Part shown: positions 8,809 to 16,632 of the stretch, piece by piece
Layout of the letters: each line of letters starts with the position of its first letter
Position numbering within the stretch: position 1 is the first letter of the stretch
DNA from: Phytoactinopolyspora mesophila
GTDB lineage: Bacteria; Actinomycetota; Actinomycetes; Jiangellales; Jiangellaceae
Assembly (NCBI RefSeq): GCF_010122465.1
Contig: NZ_WLZY01000017.1
Span: 1-43,322 of the forward strand
Direction: 5' to 3'
Length of the DNA stretch: 43,322 nt
Notes under the pieces: generated by a model
Seen by the model: the letters and a program-made list of their open reading frames with translations, nothing else
Database searches by the model: none
What the model was told of the DNA's origin: nothing
Made by a program: the position numbers and the translations under genes

Positions 8809-9762
8809 GTGACGACTGAGCTGACGCCCCTGCGCCGGATAGCCGCGTATGCGGTCTGCTCCGATGAGCAAGATCGCATTCTGCTCGTGAGGGAGTCGGC
8901 GCGCTCCGGCACTCCAGGGGTGTGGACGTTACCCGGCGGCGGGGTCACACAGGGCGAACAGCCGCAGTCGGCGATGGCCCGGGAAGCCGCTTCGGAAACC
9001 GGCGTCGAACTCGAGGTGGACTCGATCATCGACGTCGTGGCCGACACCCGTGAACTGCGCCACCGCGGTGTCACACTGCATACCGACCGGATCATCTTCG
9101 GTACCCGCGCCACCAACGGCGCCGCCCTCCACATCCACTCGCCCATGGTGGACGAGGCCGCGTGGCTCACCGTGGAGGAGGCATCGGCGGTGCAGCTGCG
9201 CCCTTTTGTGGCGCAGGTGCTGAAGCTGCCGTTGTCCGCGGTTGACCTGCCGCCGGAGCAAATGCCTGAGCTTCCGGGTTTTCACATCGTCGAGTCGAAC
9301 GGAAGACCAACGGTGCAGAGGTTCGCCGTCTACGGGCTGGTGCGTGACCCGTTCGGCCGGGTGCTGCTGACACAGGTGGCCGAGGGTTACCCCGGTGCCG
9401 GATCGTGGCATCTTCCCGGCGGCGGAACCGACTTCGGCGAGCAACCGGCCCATGGGCTGCTGCGTGAGCTCGAGGAGGAGACAGCTCAAGTGGGCCGGGT
9501 GCGCAGGTTGCTTGGCGTGGCCAGTCACCATGAGCCCGAGCAGCTCGGGCCGGAGGGTTTCCCCATCGACTGGCACGGCGTCCGGCCGTACTACGACGTC
9601 GTCGTTGACGAGCCGAAGCCGTTGCGGGTCGTAGAACAGGGCGGCTCCACGGTCGGCGCGCGCTGGTTCACTCCGGACGAGGCGTCGTGGCTGTCGCTGA
9701 CCGCCGTGACCGCCGAGGCGTTCGACGCGGCTGACCTTTCGAGCGAGATCCCGCGCCGCTGA
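8809..9762 (+). CDS. Protein with two NUDIX domains
   Basis: A 317-aa protein built of two NUDIX hydrolase domains in tandem. Domain 1 (about 8-145) has the box GGGVTQGEQPQSAMA followed by REAASETG, in which the first Glu of the REUxEE core is Ser. Domain 2 (about 165-310) has GGGTDFGE followed by RELEEETA, with both catalytic Glu present but the final Gly replaced by Ala. Such enzymes cleave nucleoside diphosphates linked to another group; the substrate cannot be read here. Domain 1 may be weakened or purely structural. The GTG start has no Shine-Dalgarno sequence, so a leaderless message is possible. It stands just after adnB and converges with deoD. Confidence 0.8.
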   Translation: MTTELTPLRRIAAYAVCSDEQDRILLVRESARSGTPGVWTLPGGGVTQGEQPQSAMAREAASETGVELEVDSIIDVVADTRELRHRGVTLHTDRIIFGTRATNGAALHIHSPMVDEAAWLTVEEASAVQLRPFVAQVLKLPLSAVDLPPEQMPELPGFHIVESNGRPTVQRFAVYGLVRDPFGRVLLTQVAEGYPGAGSWHLPGGGTDFGEQPAHGLLRELEEETAQVGRVRRLLGVASHHEPEQLGPEGFPIDWHGVRPYYDVVVDEPKPLRVVEQGGSTVGARWFTPDEASWLSLTAVTAEAFDAADLSSEIPRR

Positions 9763-9793
9763 CGAGTGGTTCCGAGGCGGTGCGGGCGGGCGG

Positions 9794-10498
9794 TCAACCC
9801 GTGACGGCGTCGAGCGTCAGCTCGGCCATCGCGGCGAAGCTGCGTTCACGTTCTTCCGCGGGCAGGTGTTCCCCAGTGACGAGGCTGTCGCTGACCGTAC
9901 ACACCGCGAGCGCGCGGGCGCCGAACTTCGCCGCCAGCGTGTACAACGCTGCCGCTTCCATTTCCGCCGCGATCACGCCGTACTCGGTGAGCTGGTCGCG
10001 CAGTTCCGGGCGATCCATGTAGAAGGCGTCGGTGCTGAATATCTGCCCCACATGGTGCCGGACCCCGGCCGACTCCGCGCGTTCGACGAAGGCCCGGGCA
10101 AGCGAGAAGTCCGCGACGGGCGCGAAGTCGAGGCCCTGGAACCGCAGGAGATTCGCCGACGAGTCGGTGCATGCGCTCAGGCCGATCACGAGATCCCGGA
10201 TGCCGACCGACTCCACCATCGCCCCGCACGAGCCGACCCGGACCAGGGTGCGCGCGCCGTACTCGGCGAGCAGCTCATGTACATAGATCGACAGCGACGG
10301 CTGGCCCATGCCGGTGCCCTGGACGGAGATGCGCTGGCCCCGGTACGTGCCGGTGTAACCCAGCATGTTGCGGATCTTCGTGTAGCAGACGGGGTTCTCC
10401 AGATACGTGGTGGCGATCCACTCGGCGCGTAGTGGATCGCCTGGCAGTAGCACTGTCTCTGCGATCTGGCCCGGTTCGGCGGCGATATGGGTGCTCAC
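9794..10498 (-). CDS. deoD: Purine-nucleoside phosphorylase (DeoD type)
   Basis: It reversibly phosphorolyses purine (deoxy)nucleosides to base and (deoxy)ribose 1-phosphate in cytosolic purine salvage. The 234-aa length fits hexameric DeoD enzymes (Escherichia coli 239 aa). Matching blocks: THIAAEPG, VLLPGDPLRAEWIA, MLGYTGTYRG, GMGQPSLSIY, RVGSCGA, EMEAAALYTLAA and CTVSDSL. GTG 10498 is taken as start because homology begins at STHIAAEPG; the reading frame extends further upstream only as low-complexity sequence. It lies 82 bp downstream of the UvrA-like gene on the same strand, so co-transcription is possible. Confidence 0.92.
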   Translation of the reverse strand: MSTHIAAEPGQIAETVLLPGDPLRAEWIATTYLENPVCYTKIRNMLGYTGTYRGQRISVQGTGMGQPSLSIYVHELLAEYGARTLVRVGSCGAMVESVGIRDLVIGLSACTDSSANLLRFQGLDFAPVADFSLARAFVERAESAGVRHHVGQIFSTDAFYMDRPELRDQLTEYGVIAAEMEAAALYTLAAKFGARALAVCTVSDSLVTGEHLPAEERERSFAAMAELTLDAVTG

Positions 10499-10580
10499 GA
10501 CAGATGACGTTACCGGGTCCCGGCCGGCCGCGGCGCGAGAGGCCCGCGATGCCACACGCCTCGACCGGCCGGGCCAGGGG

Positions 10581-12860
10581 TCAGGCCGCGACGGCGCGCC
10601 GGAGGTACTCGCCGGTGTGAGAGTCCGGTGCCTCGAGCAGTTGTGCAGCTGTGCCCTCGAACACGACTCGCCCGCCTCCGCTACCGCCGTCGGGCCCGAG
10701 ATCGACGATCCAGTCGGCATGGGCGATCACATCGAGATCGTGTTCGATGACGATCACGGTGCTGCCGCGCTCGACCAGCCGGTCCAAGACTTCGAGCAAC
10801 CGCTCGATGTCGGAGAGATGCAGACCTGTGGTGGGCTCGTCCAGGACGTAGACCGCACCCTCTCGGTGCAGCTCTGTCGCCAGCTTGATCCGCTGGCATT
10901 CACCTCCGGACAAGCTGGTCAGAGGCTGTCCGAGGCGAAGGTAGTCGAGACCGACGTCGACGACAGCCTGGAGGATGGGTTGTACCTTGCGTTGGCCGGC
11001 GAAGAACTTCAGGGCCTCGGCAACCGGCATCTCGAGGACGTCGCTGATGGTAGCTCCGTCGAGATGGTAGGCGAGGACCTCGTCGGTGAACCGGCGTCCA
11101 TGACAGGAGTCGCACGTGGACGTGACCCCTTCCAGGAACGCGAGGTCGGTATAGATGACGCCCGCACCCTGACAGGTCTCGCAGGCTCCGGTCGAGTTGG
11201 CGCTGAACAACGACGGGCTGACCCCGTTGGCCCGGGCGAACGCCCGGCGGATCGGATCGAGCGCGCCGGTGTAGGTCGCGGTGTTCGACCGGCGATTGGC
11301 CGTCGGGGCGGATTGATCGACGACGACGGCGCCGGGATGTTGCACACAGAACACGCCGTGGATCAGGGACGACTTCCCGGAGCCGGCCACCCCGGTGACG
11401 GCGGTCAGCACGCCGGTGGGCAACTCGAGGCTGACGTTCTGGAGATTGTGTACCCGCGCGTTGGTGACCGGCAGCATCCCGGTGGGCTTGCGTGGATGCG
11501 GCTTGGGGGTGGGGCGGGCTTCGATGTGCCGGCCGGTGAGTGTCGGGGCGGCTTTGAGCTCGTCAACAGTACCGGTGAACACGACGTGCCCGCCGTCGGC
11601 GCCGGCTCCAGGGCCGATGTCGATGACATGATCCGCTGCCGCGATGACATCACGGTCGTGCTCGACCACAAGCACAGTGTTGCCGTTGTCGCGGAGCTTC
11701 ATCAGCAGGTCTGTCAGTCGGTGCACGTCGCGTGCGTGCAGTCCGACGCTGGGCTCGTCGAAGACATACAGCATGTCGGTAAGAGTGCTGGCCAGATGGC
11801 GGACCAGCTTGATTCGTTGTGACTCGCCGCCGGAGAGGGTGCCGGTGGGCCGGTCCAGGCTCAGGTAGCCGAGACCGATGTCCACGAGATGCTGCACCCG
11901 GTGGGTGAGGGCGTCGACCACTGGCGCCACGTTCTCGATGTTCAGCCCGGCCAGCACCTTCACCAATTCGGCGGCTTCCATCGAGGACAGTTCCGCGATG
12001 CCGTAGCCGGATACCCGGCAGGCCAGAGCAGCTGGCTTCAAGCGCGCACCGTGGCATGCGGGGCAGGTGACCGACGTGGTGAACTCAGCCGCCATCCGGC
12101 GGGTCCGCTCGGCCATCTCGGCGGCGTCTCGCTGGATGTACAGGCGCCGGAACTTGGCGGCCGCGCCCTCGTAGGACGCATTCATCTGCTGGCCGTCGTC
12201 GCCGATCGGTACGGAGCCTTCGGTTGCTTCCAGGAGGGCGTGGCGCTCGTCGTCGGTGTATTCGCCGATCTGCTTGTCGGGGTCGAAGCGCCCGGAGCTG
12301 ACGTAGATCTGCCAGACCCACGTGTCGACCTTGAACAGCGGTGCCAGCAGGCCGCCGTCGTTGAGAGACTTGGCCGGGTCGATGAACGTCTCCATGTCGA
12401 TGTCGACGATCTCGCCGAGCCCTTCGCAGTCCGGACACATGCCTTCGGGCTTGTTGAAGGAGAACTCGTTGGAGTAGCCGACGTAAGGTTCGCCGGCGCG
12501 GGAGAAGAGCAGCCGCAGCAGCGGCGCGATGTCGGTGATCGTGCCGACCGTTGAGCGTGAGCCGCCGCCGAGCCGGTGCTGGTCGACGACGATCGCGGCG
12601 GAGAGATTCTCGATCATGTCGACGTCGGGATGCCCGTAGCTCGGCAGGAAGCCGCGGGCGAATGCGGTGAATGTCTCGTTGAGCTGCCGCTGCGCCTCCG
12701 CGGCGACGGTGTCGAAGACCAGTGACGACTTCCCTGATCCGGAGACGCCGGTGACCACGGTCAGCTGCCGTTTCGGTATGCCGACCGTGACGTCGGCCAA
12801 GTTGTGCTCGCGTGCGCCCGTGACGCGAATCCATTCGGTGGCGGTCTCTGCCTGGGTCAT
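10581..12860 (-). CDS. UvrA-like ABC ATPase (short UvrA paralogue)
   Basis: A 759-aa member of the UvrA family with two ABC ATPase halves, shorter than canonical UvrA (about 940 aa). Half 1: Walker A GVSGSGKSS (38-46), zinc-type CPDCEGLG and CPACHGARL, signature TLSGGESQRIKL, Walker B VFDEPSVGLH. Half 2: GVAGSGKSS, CETCQGAG and CDSCHGRRF, LTSLSGGECQRIKL, VLDEPTTGLH. The missing length suggests loss of the UvrB-interaction insert. Relatives are linked to damage response or to tolerance of DNA-binding drugs (the DrrC type), an inference here. ATG 12860 is preferred over GTG 12866 because GGGAG is then correctly spaced. Two palindromic operator-like sites at 12883-12920 suggest drug- or ligand-controlled expression. 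Confidence 0.9.
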   Translation of the reverse strand: MTQAETATEWIRVTGAREHNLADVTVGIPKRQLTVVTGVSGSGKSSLVFDTVAAEAQRQLNETFTAFARGFLPSYGHPDVDMIENLSAAIVVDQHRLGGGSRSTVGTITDIAPLLRLLFSRAGEPYVGYSNEFSFNKPEGMCPDCEGLGEIVDIDMETFIDPAKSLNDGGLLAPLFKVDTWVWQIYVSSGRFDPDKQIGEYTDDERHALLEATEGSVPIGDDGQQMNASYEGAAAKFRRLYIQRDAAEMAERTRRMAAEFTTSVTCPACHGARLKPAALACRVSGYGIAELSSMEAAELVKVLAGLNIENVAPVVDALTHRVQHLVDIGLGYLSLDRPTGTLSGGESQRIKLVRHLASTLTDMLYVFDEPSVGLHARDVHRLTDLLMKLRDNGNTVLVVEHDRDVIAAADHVIDIGPGAGADGGHVVFTGTVDELKAAPTLTGRHIEARPTPKPHPRKPTGMLPVTNARVHNLQNVSLELPTGVLTAVTGVAGSGKSSLIHGVFCVQHPGAVVVDQSAPTANRRSNTATYTGALDPIRRAFARANGVSPSLFSANSTGACETCQGAGVIYTDLAFLEGVTSTCDSCHGRRFTDEVLAYHLDGATISDVLEMPVAEALKFFAGQRKVQPILQAVVDVGLDYLRLGQPLTSLSGGECQRIKLATELHREGAVYVLDEPTTGLHLSDIERLLEVLDRLVERGSTVIVIEHDLDVIAHADWIVDLGPDGGSGGGRVVFEGTAAQLLEAPDSHTGEYLRRAVAA

Positions 12861-12880
12861 CCACACTCCCTCTCAATAAT

Positions 12881-12920
12881 GCGTACGCCGTACTCTACAA
12901 CGACTCGGTACGCCGTACGC
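12881..12920. promoter_or_regulatory. Two operator-like palindromes upstream of the UvrA-like gene
   Basis: The 11-bp palindrome GTACGCCGTAC occurs at 12883-12893 and again at 12908-12918, flanked by GC on the outer sides. The centres are 25 bp apart and lie 20-60 bp upstream of the UvrA-like start. The form (short palindromes of this GTACG-N-CGTAC type in tandem) is usual for TetR-family repressors. No TetR gene is next to it, so the regulator must be elsewhere. Confidence 0.6.
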
Positions 12921-13025
12921 AATGTTGCGCCAGCGGCTGCTGGTGAATAGGCCGCACTTGCGCTCCCTGCGTGACTGTAGTGACTCTTGGGCTACTAGAC
13001 AAATTTGATTAGTGAGTTATTCCCA

Positions 13026-13109
13026 CCCCCGGCGCGACTTCAATACCGTGAGGTGACCTAAAGGGCCTGCCACGGCCCATATCGCCAACTCACGGTATTG
13101 AAGTGGGGG
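13026..13109. repeat. Long nested hairpin between UvrA-like gene and nudC
   Basis: Perfect 16-bp inverted repeats (ACTTCAATACCGTGAG 13037-13052 and its complement 13089-13104) enclose a 36-nt loop that contains a second hairpin (GGGCC 13063-13067 / GGCCC 13074-13078). Outside the arms, CCCCC (13026-13030) can pair with GGGGG (13105-13109) across a 6-nt bulge. It sits between two divergent promoters, so it is not an ordinary end-of-gene terminator. It could be a structured RNA, a small non-autonomous element or an upstream stop signal. The rest of the 318-bp gap (12861-13178) is comparatively AT-rich, with no gene seen. Confidence 0.7.
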
Positions 13110-13166
13110 CTCATCGAGGCTCGCCCGCGTTCGCGAGGTCCCTCAGGCGCGACATTGGTACGCCAC

Positions 13167-13172
13167 TAGGCT
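13167..13172 (+). promoter_or_regulatory. Probable -10 box of a leaderless nudC transcript
   Basis: TAGGCT fits the actinobacterial TANNNT -10 element and lies six bases before the GTG start at 13179, which has no Shine-Dalgarno sequence. Transcription would then begin at the start codon. No clear -35 box is visible. Confidence 0.4.
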
Positions 13173-13178
13173 CAGGAC

Positions 13179-14114
13179 GTGCCCGACGAATACTCCTTGC
13201 GTAGCCCGCTCGCCCTCTCCCGATCCACTGCGGACCGGGCCGCGCATCTGCGACGCGACACCGAATGGCTCGGCAAGGCCTGGAGTGACCCGGCGACGCG
13301 TGTACTAGTGGTCGACGACGGGCGGGTGCGGGTTCGCGGCGACGCGCTCTGCTTCGTCGGCCCGGGGGACGCGCCGGACGGCGAGCGTTACTTGCTCGGC
13401 GTCGACGATGACACCGTTTACCTCGCCGTGCACGCGCCCGGCGCACTCGGGTCATCGGACGACGGCGGTTCGGGCACCACAAACCCGCCGGCCGCGGCAG
13501 CCACGCTGCGCGAGGCCGGAACGTCGCTGAATGACCGGGACGCGGGCCTTGCCGTACACGCCATCGCGCTGGCCAACTGGCATGCGACGCACACCCATTG
13601 CCCGAGATGCGGGCATCCGACGGTGGTCACCGAGGCCGGGCACGTGCGGCGCTGCCCGGCCGACGGCTCCGATCACTACCCACGGGTGGACCCAGCGGTG
13701 ATCATGCTGGTGGTCGACGAGAACGACCGATGCCTGCTCGGCCGGCAGCGAGGCTGGCCGGACGGGCGCTACTCCACACTCGCCGGTTTCGTGGAGCCGG
13801 GTGAGACACCGGAGCGGGCGGTTGTGCGGGAGGTGGCCGAAGAGGTGGGCATCACGGTCAACAGCTGCCGGTATGCGGGGGCGCAGCCGTGGCCGTTCCC
13901 GTCCAGCTTGATGCTCGGGTACTACGCGACCGCAGCCGGCGACGCCCCCCGGCCTGACGGCGACGAGATCGAGGACGCCCGGTGGTTCAGCCGCGCCGAC
14001 CTGGAAGCGGCTTGGTCCTCTGGCGAGATCAGGACACCGACGCCGGTCTCGATCGCGAGCCGGCTGGTCGAAGGATGGTTCGGCGACACGTTTCCGGCCA
14101 GAGCCTCCCGGTGA
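13179..14114 (+). CDS. nudC: NAD(+)/NADH pyrophosphatase NudC
   Basis: It hydrolyses NADH (and deNADs NAD-capped RNA in relatives) to NMNH and AMP. The 311-aa protein has an N-terminal NudC domain, a zinc-ribbon segment starting CPRCG (about 140) and the NUDIX box GFVEPGETPERAVV followed by REVAEEVG. It also has the NudC hallmark AQPWPFPSS (SQPWPFPxS) downstream of the box. The zinc ribbon shows three cysteines; the fourth is replaced in the segment RRCPADGSDHYPR, so metal binding may use Asp or His, or be lost. The order nudC, mrx1, uvrD2 is that of mycobacteria. Its 3' end converges with mrx1 across a repeated inverted sequence. Confidence 0.93.
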   Translation: MPDEYSLRSPLALSRSTADRAAHLRRDTEWLGKAWSDPATRVLVVDDGRVRVRGDALCFVGPGDAPDGERYLLGVDDDTVYLAVHAPGALGSSDDGGSGTTNPPAAAATLREAGTSLNDRDAGLAVHAIALANWHATHTHCPRCGHPTVVTEAGHVRRCPADGSDHYPRVDPAVIMLVVDENDRCLLGRQRGWPDGRYSTLAGFVEPGETPERAVVREVAEEVGITVNSCRYAGAQPWPFPSSLMLGYYATAAGDAPRPDGDEIEDARWFSRADLEAAWSSGEIRTPTPVSIASRLVEGWFGDTFPARASR

Positions 14115-14197
14115 TCGTGAGCTGATCCGTGTCGCTATGGCGGCGTAATCCTGCTCACGATCACGATGCGGGGTGCCGAGTTTTGCTCACGATCACC
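14110..14197. terminator. Convergent terminator with three copies of one 12-13 bp arm
   Basis: GGTGATCGTGAGC (14110-14122) is perfectly complementary to the arm at 14185-14197, and a further copy of the second arm lies at 14153-14164. The outer arms overlap the stop codons of nudC (14112-14114) and mrx1 (14193-14195). Two alternative stems with the same 5' arm are possible. There is no long T-run on either strand. Confidence 0.55.
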
Positions 14198-14447
14198 GAG
14201 TGGCGGCAAGCTCCGCCAGTTTCGCCCTGACCTCGTTCGGGTGCGGGTTGGTCAGCGCGCTGCCATCCGCGAATACCAGGGTCGGCACGGTCGCGTTGCC
14301 CTTGTTGAGGCTCATGACCAGTTCAGCGGATCTCGGGTCGGCCTCGATATCCACCTCGTCGAAGGTGAGGCCATCCCTGTTCAGGATGCCCTTCAAACGA
14401 TGGCAGTAGCCGCACCACGGGGTGCTGTACATGGTGAACTGCGACAT
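14193..14447 (-). CDS. mrx1: Mycoredoxin 1, glutaredoxin-like
   Basis: An 84-aa thioredoxin-fold protein with the active site WCGYC near residues 11-15, the cis-Pro motif TVPTLVF and a short C-terminal helix. Actinobacterial mycoredoxins of this size reduce mixed disulfides with mycothiol, the low-molecular-weight thiol of the group. The ATG at 14447 has AGGAGAG eight bases upstream. The gene lies between nudC and uvrD2 as in mycobacteria. It is transcribed divergently from uvrD2, with about 100 bp for both promoters, and its stop codon is part of the nudC/mrx1 inverted repeat. Confidence 0.93.
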   Translation of the reverse strand: MSQFTMYSTPWCGYCHRLKGILNRDGLTFDEVDIEADPRSAELVMSLNKGNATVPTLVFADGSALTNPHPNEVRAKLAELAATR

Positions 14448-14553
14448 TCGGTTCTCTCCTGGTCAACGACGATCCGGCCGTGCTCACTTCGCACAACAAG
14501 ACACGACCACCGTGTGTTCCGGGCTGTCGGGCCGAGGTGCCAGGATGGGGTGC

Positions 14554-16632
14554 ATGGCTGTTCCCGACGTGCTCTCTGCCCTGGACCCCGAGCAGCTCGA
14601 GGTAGCAGCCGCGCTGACCGGCCCGGTGTGTGTCATCGCAGGTGCGGGCACCGGTAAGACGCGTGCCATCACCCACCGCATCGCGCACGGCGTGCTGACC
14701 GGCACGTTCGATCCGCGGCGCGTGCTGGCTGTCACGTTCACCACGCGGGCGGCGGGAGAGATGCGTGGGCGGTTGCGCTCACTGAACGTCGAGGGTGTGC
14801 AGGCGCGCACCTTCCACTCGGCGGCGCTACGGCAAGCTCGTTACTTCTGGCCGCAGATCACCGGATCGGAGCTGCCGGAGATCACCCGGAGCAAACTGTC
14901 GATCGTCGGGGCGGCAGCCACCCGTTGCCGGGTTGCCACCGACCGGGCTGTTCTCCGTGACCTGGCCTCAGAGATCGAATGGGCGAAGGTCAGCAACGTT
15001 CTGGCTGAGCAGTACGCGGCCGCGGCCACGTCGGCGCACCGCGAAGTCGGCGGCGTCGATGCCGAAACCGTCGCGCGGGTCTACGCGGCGTACGAAGACC
15101 TCAAGTCCGACCGCGGGCAGATGGACATGGAAGACATTCTGCTGGCTGCCGTTGGTCTGCTCGATGCCAATCCAGGCGTGGCCGAGGCGGTCCGGGCTCA
15201 ATACCACCACTTTGTGGTCGACGAGTATCAAGACGTGTCGCCGCTGCAGCAACGGCTGCTCGACCTATGGCTCGGAGAACGAAACGACATCTGCGTCGTG
15301 GGCGATGCGGCGCAGACCATCTACTCGTTCGCCGGCGCCCGGCCTGATTACCTGCTGGACTTTCCCAAGCGGTACCCCACCGCGGCCACTATCAGGCTGT
15401 TCCGGGATTACCGTTCCACGCCGCAGGTGGTGAACGTCGCCAACGCGGTCCTGAAGCAGGCTGCGGACGGTGCGCCGGGCATGGTGCTCGAAGCGCAGCG
15501 CCCACCTGGCCCGGAGGCTGTCTTTCTCGAGCATGCCGACGAGGTAGCCGAAGCCGAATGGGTGGCAGCTGAAGCGGCACGGCTCGTCGCAACCGGGGTT
15601 CCGGCGCGGGAGATCGCGGTGCTTTTCCGGGTCAACGCCCAATCCGAGAACTACGAGCAGGCGCTCTCCGATGCCGGCATCGCCTACGTGGTGCGGGGGG
15701 CTGAGCGTTTCTTCGACCGGCCGGAGGTCCGCCAGGCGGCGATGCTTCTGCGGGGGGCTGTCCGTGGCGGTGATGCACCTGATGGCGCTCCTGACGCGGC
15801 GGCAGCTACCGCGGCGGTGCTGTCGGCGGCCGGATGGTCGGCCAAGCCGCCCGCCGGAGGCGGTGCCACCCGCGAACGCTGGGAGTCGCTGGCCGCGGTG
15901 GTGGCATTGGCCGAAGACGTGGTGGCGCAGCGGCCGGACGCCCAGCTGGCTGACGTCGTCGCCGAGCTCGAGGCCCGGGCCACGGCGCAACACGCGCCCA
16001 TGGCTGACGGCGTCACGCTGGCGTCATTGCATGCCGCCAAAGGGCTCGAGTGGGATGCGGTCTTCGTCGTAGGGGTCCACGAAGGCACCTTACCGCTGAA
16101 CTATGCCGAGACTCCGGCTCAGATCGAAGAAGAGCGGCGACTGCTCTATGTCGGTGTGACGCGCGCCCGGGAGCATCTGTCGGTCTCGTGGTCGTTGTCC
16201 CGGCAGCCCGGCGGGCGGGGTTCGCGGCGGCCGAGCAGGTTCCTCGACGGCATCCGGCCCGGGAACGGCAACCGGACACCAGTGTCGGCGCCATCGGTCA
16301 AGGGCCGGAACCGGAAGGCTCCCGCCAGATGCAGAAGCTGTGGGACGGCGCTGGTCGACGCGGCGTCGCGCAAGCTCGGCCGGTGTGGCGACTGCCCGTC
16401 GACCATGGACGAGGCCTTGTTCGAGCGGCTGAGGGAATGGCGGCTGGAGCGAGCTCAGCAGCAGAAGGTGCCGGCCTACGTGGTGTTCACCGACGCCACC
16501 TTGACGGTGATCGCCGAGACGAAGCCCACAGACGAAGCCGGCCTGATGGCCCTTCCGGGCGTGGGGCGGACCAAGCTGGAGCGATACGGCGCTGATGTGC
16601 TGGAGTTGTGCCGTGCGGCCGGTGTGCGATAG
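14554..16632 (+). CDS. uvrD2: ATP-dependent DNA helicase UvrD2
   Basis: A 692-aa SF1A 3'-5' DNA helicase. Motifs in order: Walker A GAGTGKT (30-36), VTFTTRAAGEMRGRL, VVDEYQDVSPLQQ, GDAAQTIYSFAGARP, LHAAKGLEWDAVF and LLYVGVTRARE. After the motor come four cysteines in two CxxC pairs (C593/C596 and C611/C614) and a C-terminal HRDC domain (about 635-690) with GLMALPGVGRTKLERYG. The tetracysteine plus HRDC arrangement is the mark of actinobacterial UvrD2. ATG 14554 is chosen because AGGA precedes it at a usable distance and the family alignment begins there. The stop codon directly abuts the stop of the opposing dehalogenase gene, with no base between. Confidence 0.93.
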   Translation: MAVPDVLSALDPEQLEVAAALTGPVCVIAGAGTGKTRAITHRIAHGVLTGTFDPRRVLAVTFTTRAAGEMRGRLRSLNVEGVQARTFHSAALRQARYFWPQITGSELPEITRSKLSIVGAAATRCRVATDRAVLRDLASEIEWAKVSNVLAEQYAAAATSAHREVGGVDAETVARVYAAYEDLKSDRGQMDMEDILLAAVGLLDANPGVAEAVRAQYHHFVVDEYQDVSPLQQRLLDLWLGERNDICVVGDAAQTIYSFAGARPDYLLDFPKRYPTAATIRLFRDYRSTPQVVNVANAVLKQAADGAPGMVLEAQRPPGPEAVFLEHADEVAEAEWVAAEAARLVATGVPAREIAVLFRVNAQSENYEQALSDAGIAYVVRGAERFFDRPEVRQAAMLLRGAVRGGDAPDGAPDAAAATAAVLSAAGWSAKPPAGGGATRERWESLAAVVALAEDVVAQRPDAQLADVVAELEARATAQHAPMADGVTLASLHAAKGLEWDAVFVVGVHEGTLPLNYAETPAQIEEERRLLYVGVTRAREHLSVSWSLSRQPGGRGSRRPSRFLDGIRPGNGNRTPVSAPSVKGRNRKAPARCRSCGTALVDAASRKLGRCGDCPSTMDEALFERLREWRLERAQQQKVPAYVVFTDATLTVIAETKPTDEAGLMALPGVGRTKLERYGADVLELCRAAGVR

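Noticed and set aside
10499..10720. N-terminal extension of DeoD
   Set aside because: Family similarity starts at STHIAAEPG; the extra 74 residues are Arg/Ser/Pro-rich and overlap the end of the UvrA-like gene.
10407..11822. Long plus-strand open frame opposite the UvrA-like gene
   Set aside because: It is an antisense shadow of a gene with complete ABC motifs on the minus strand.
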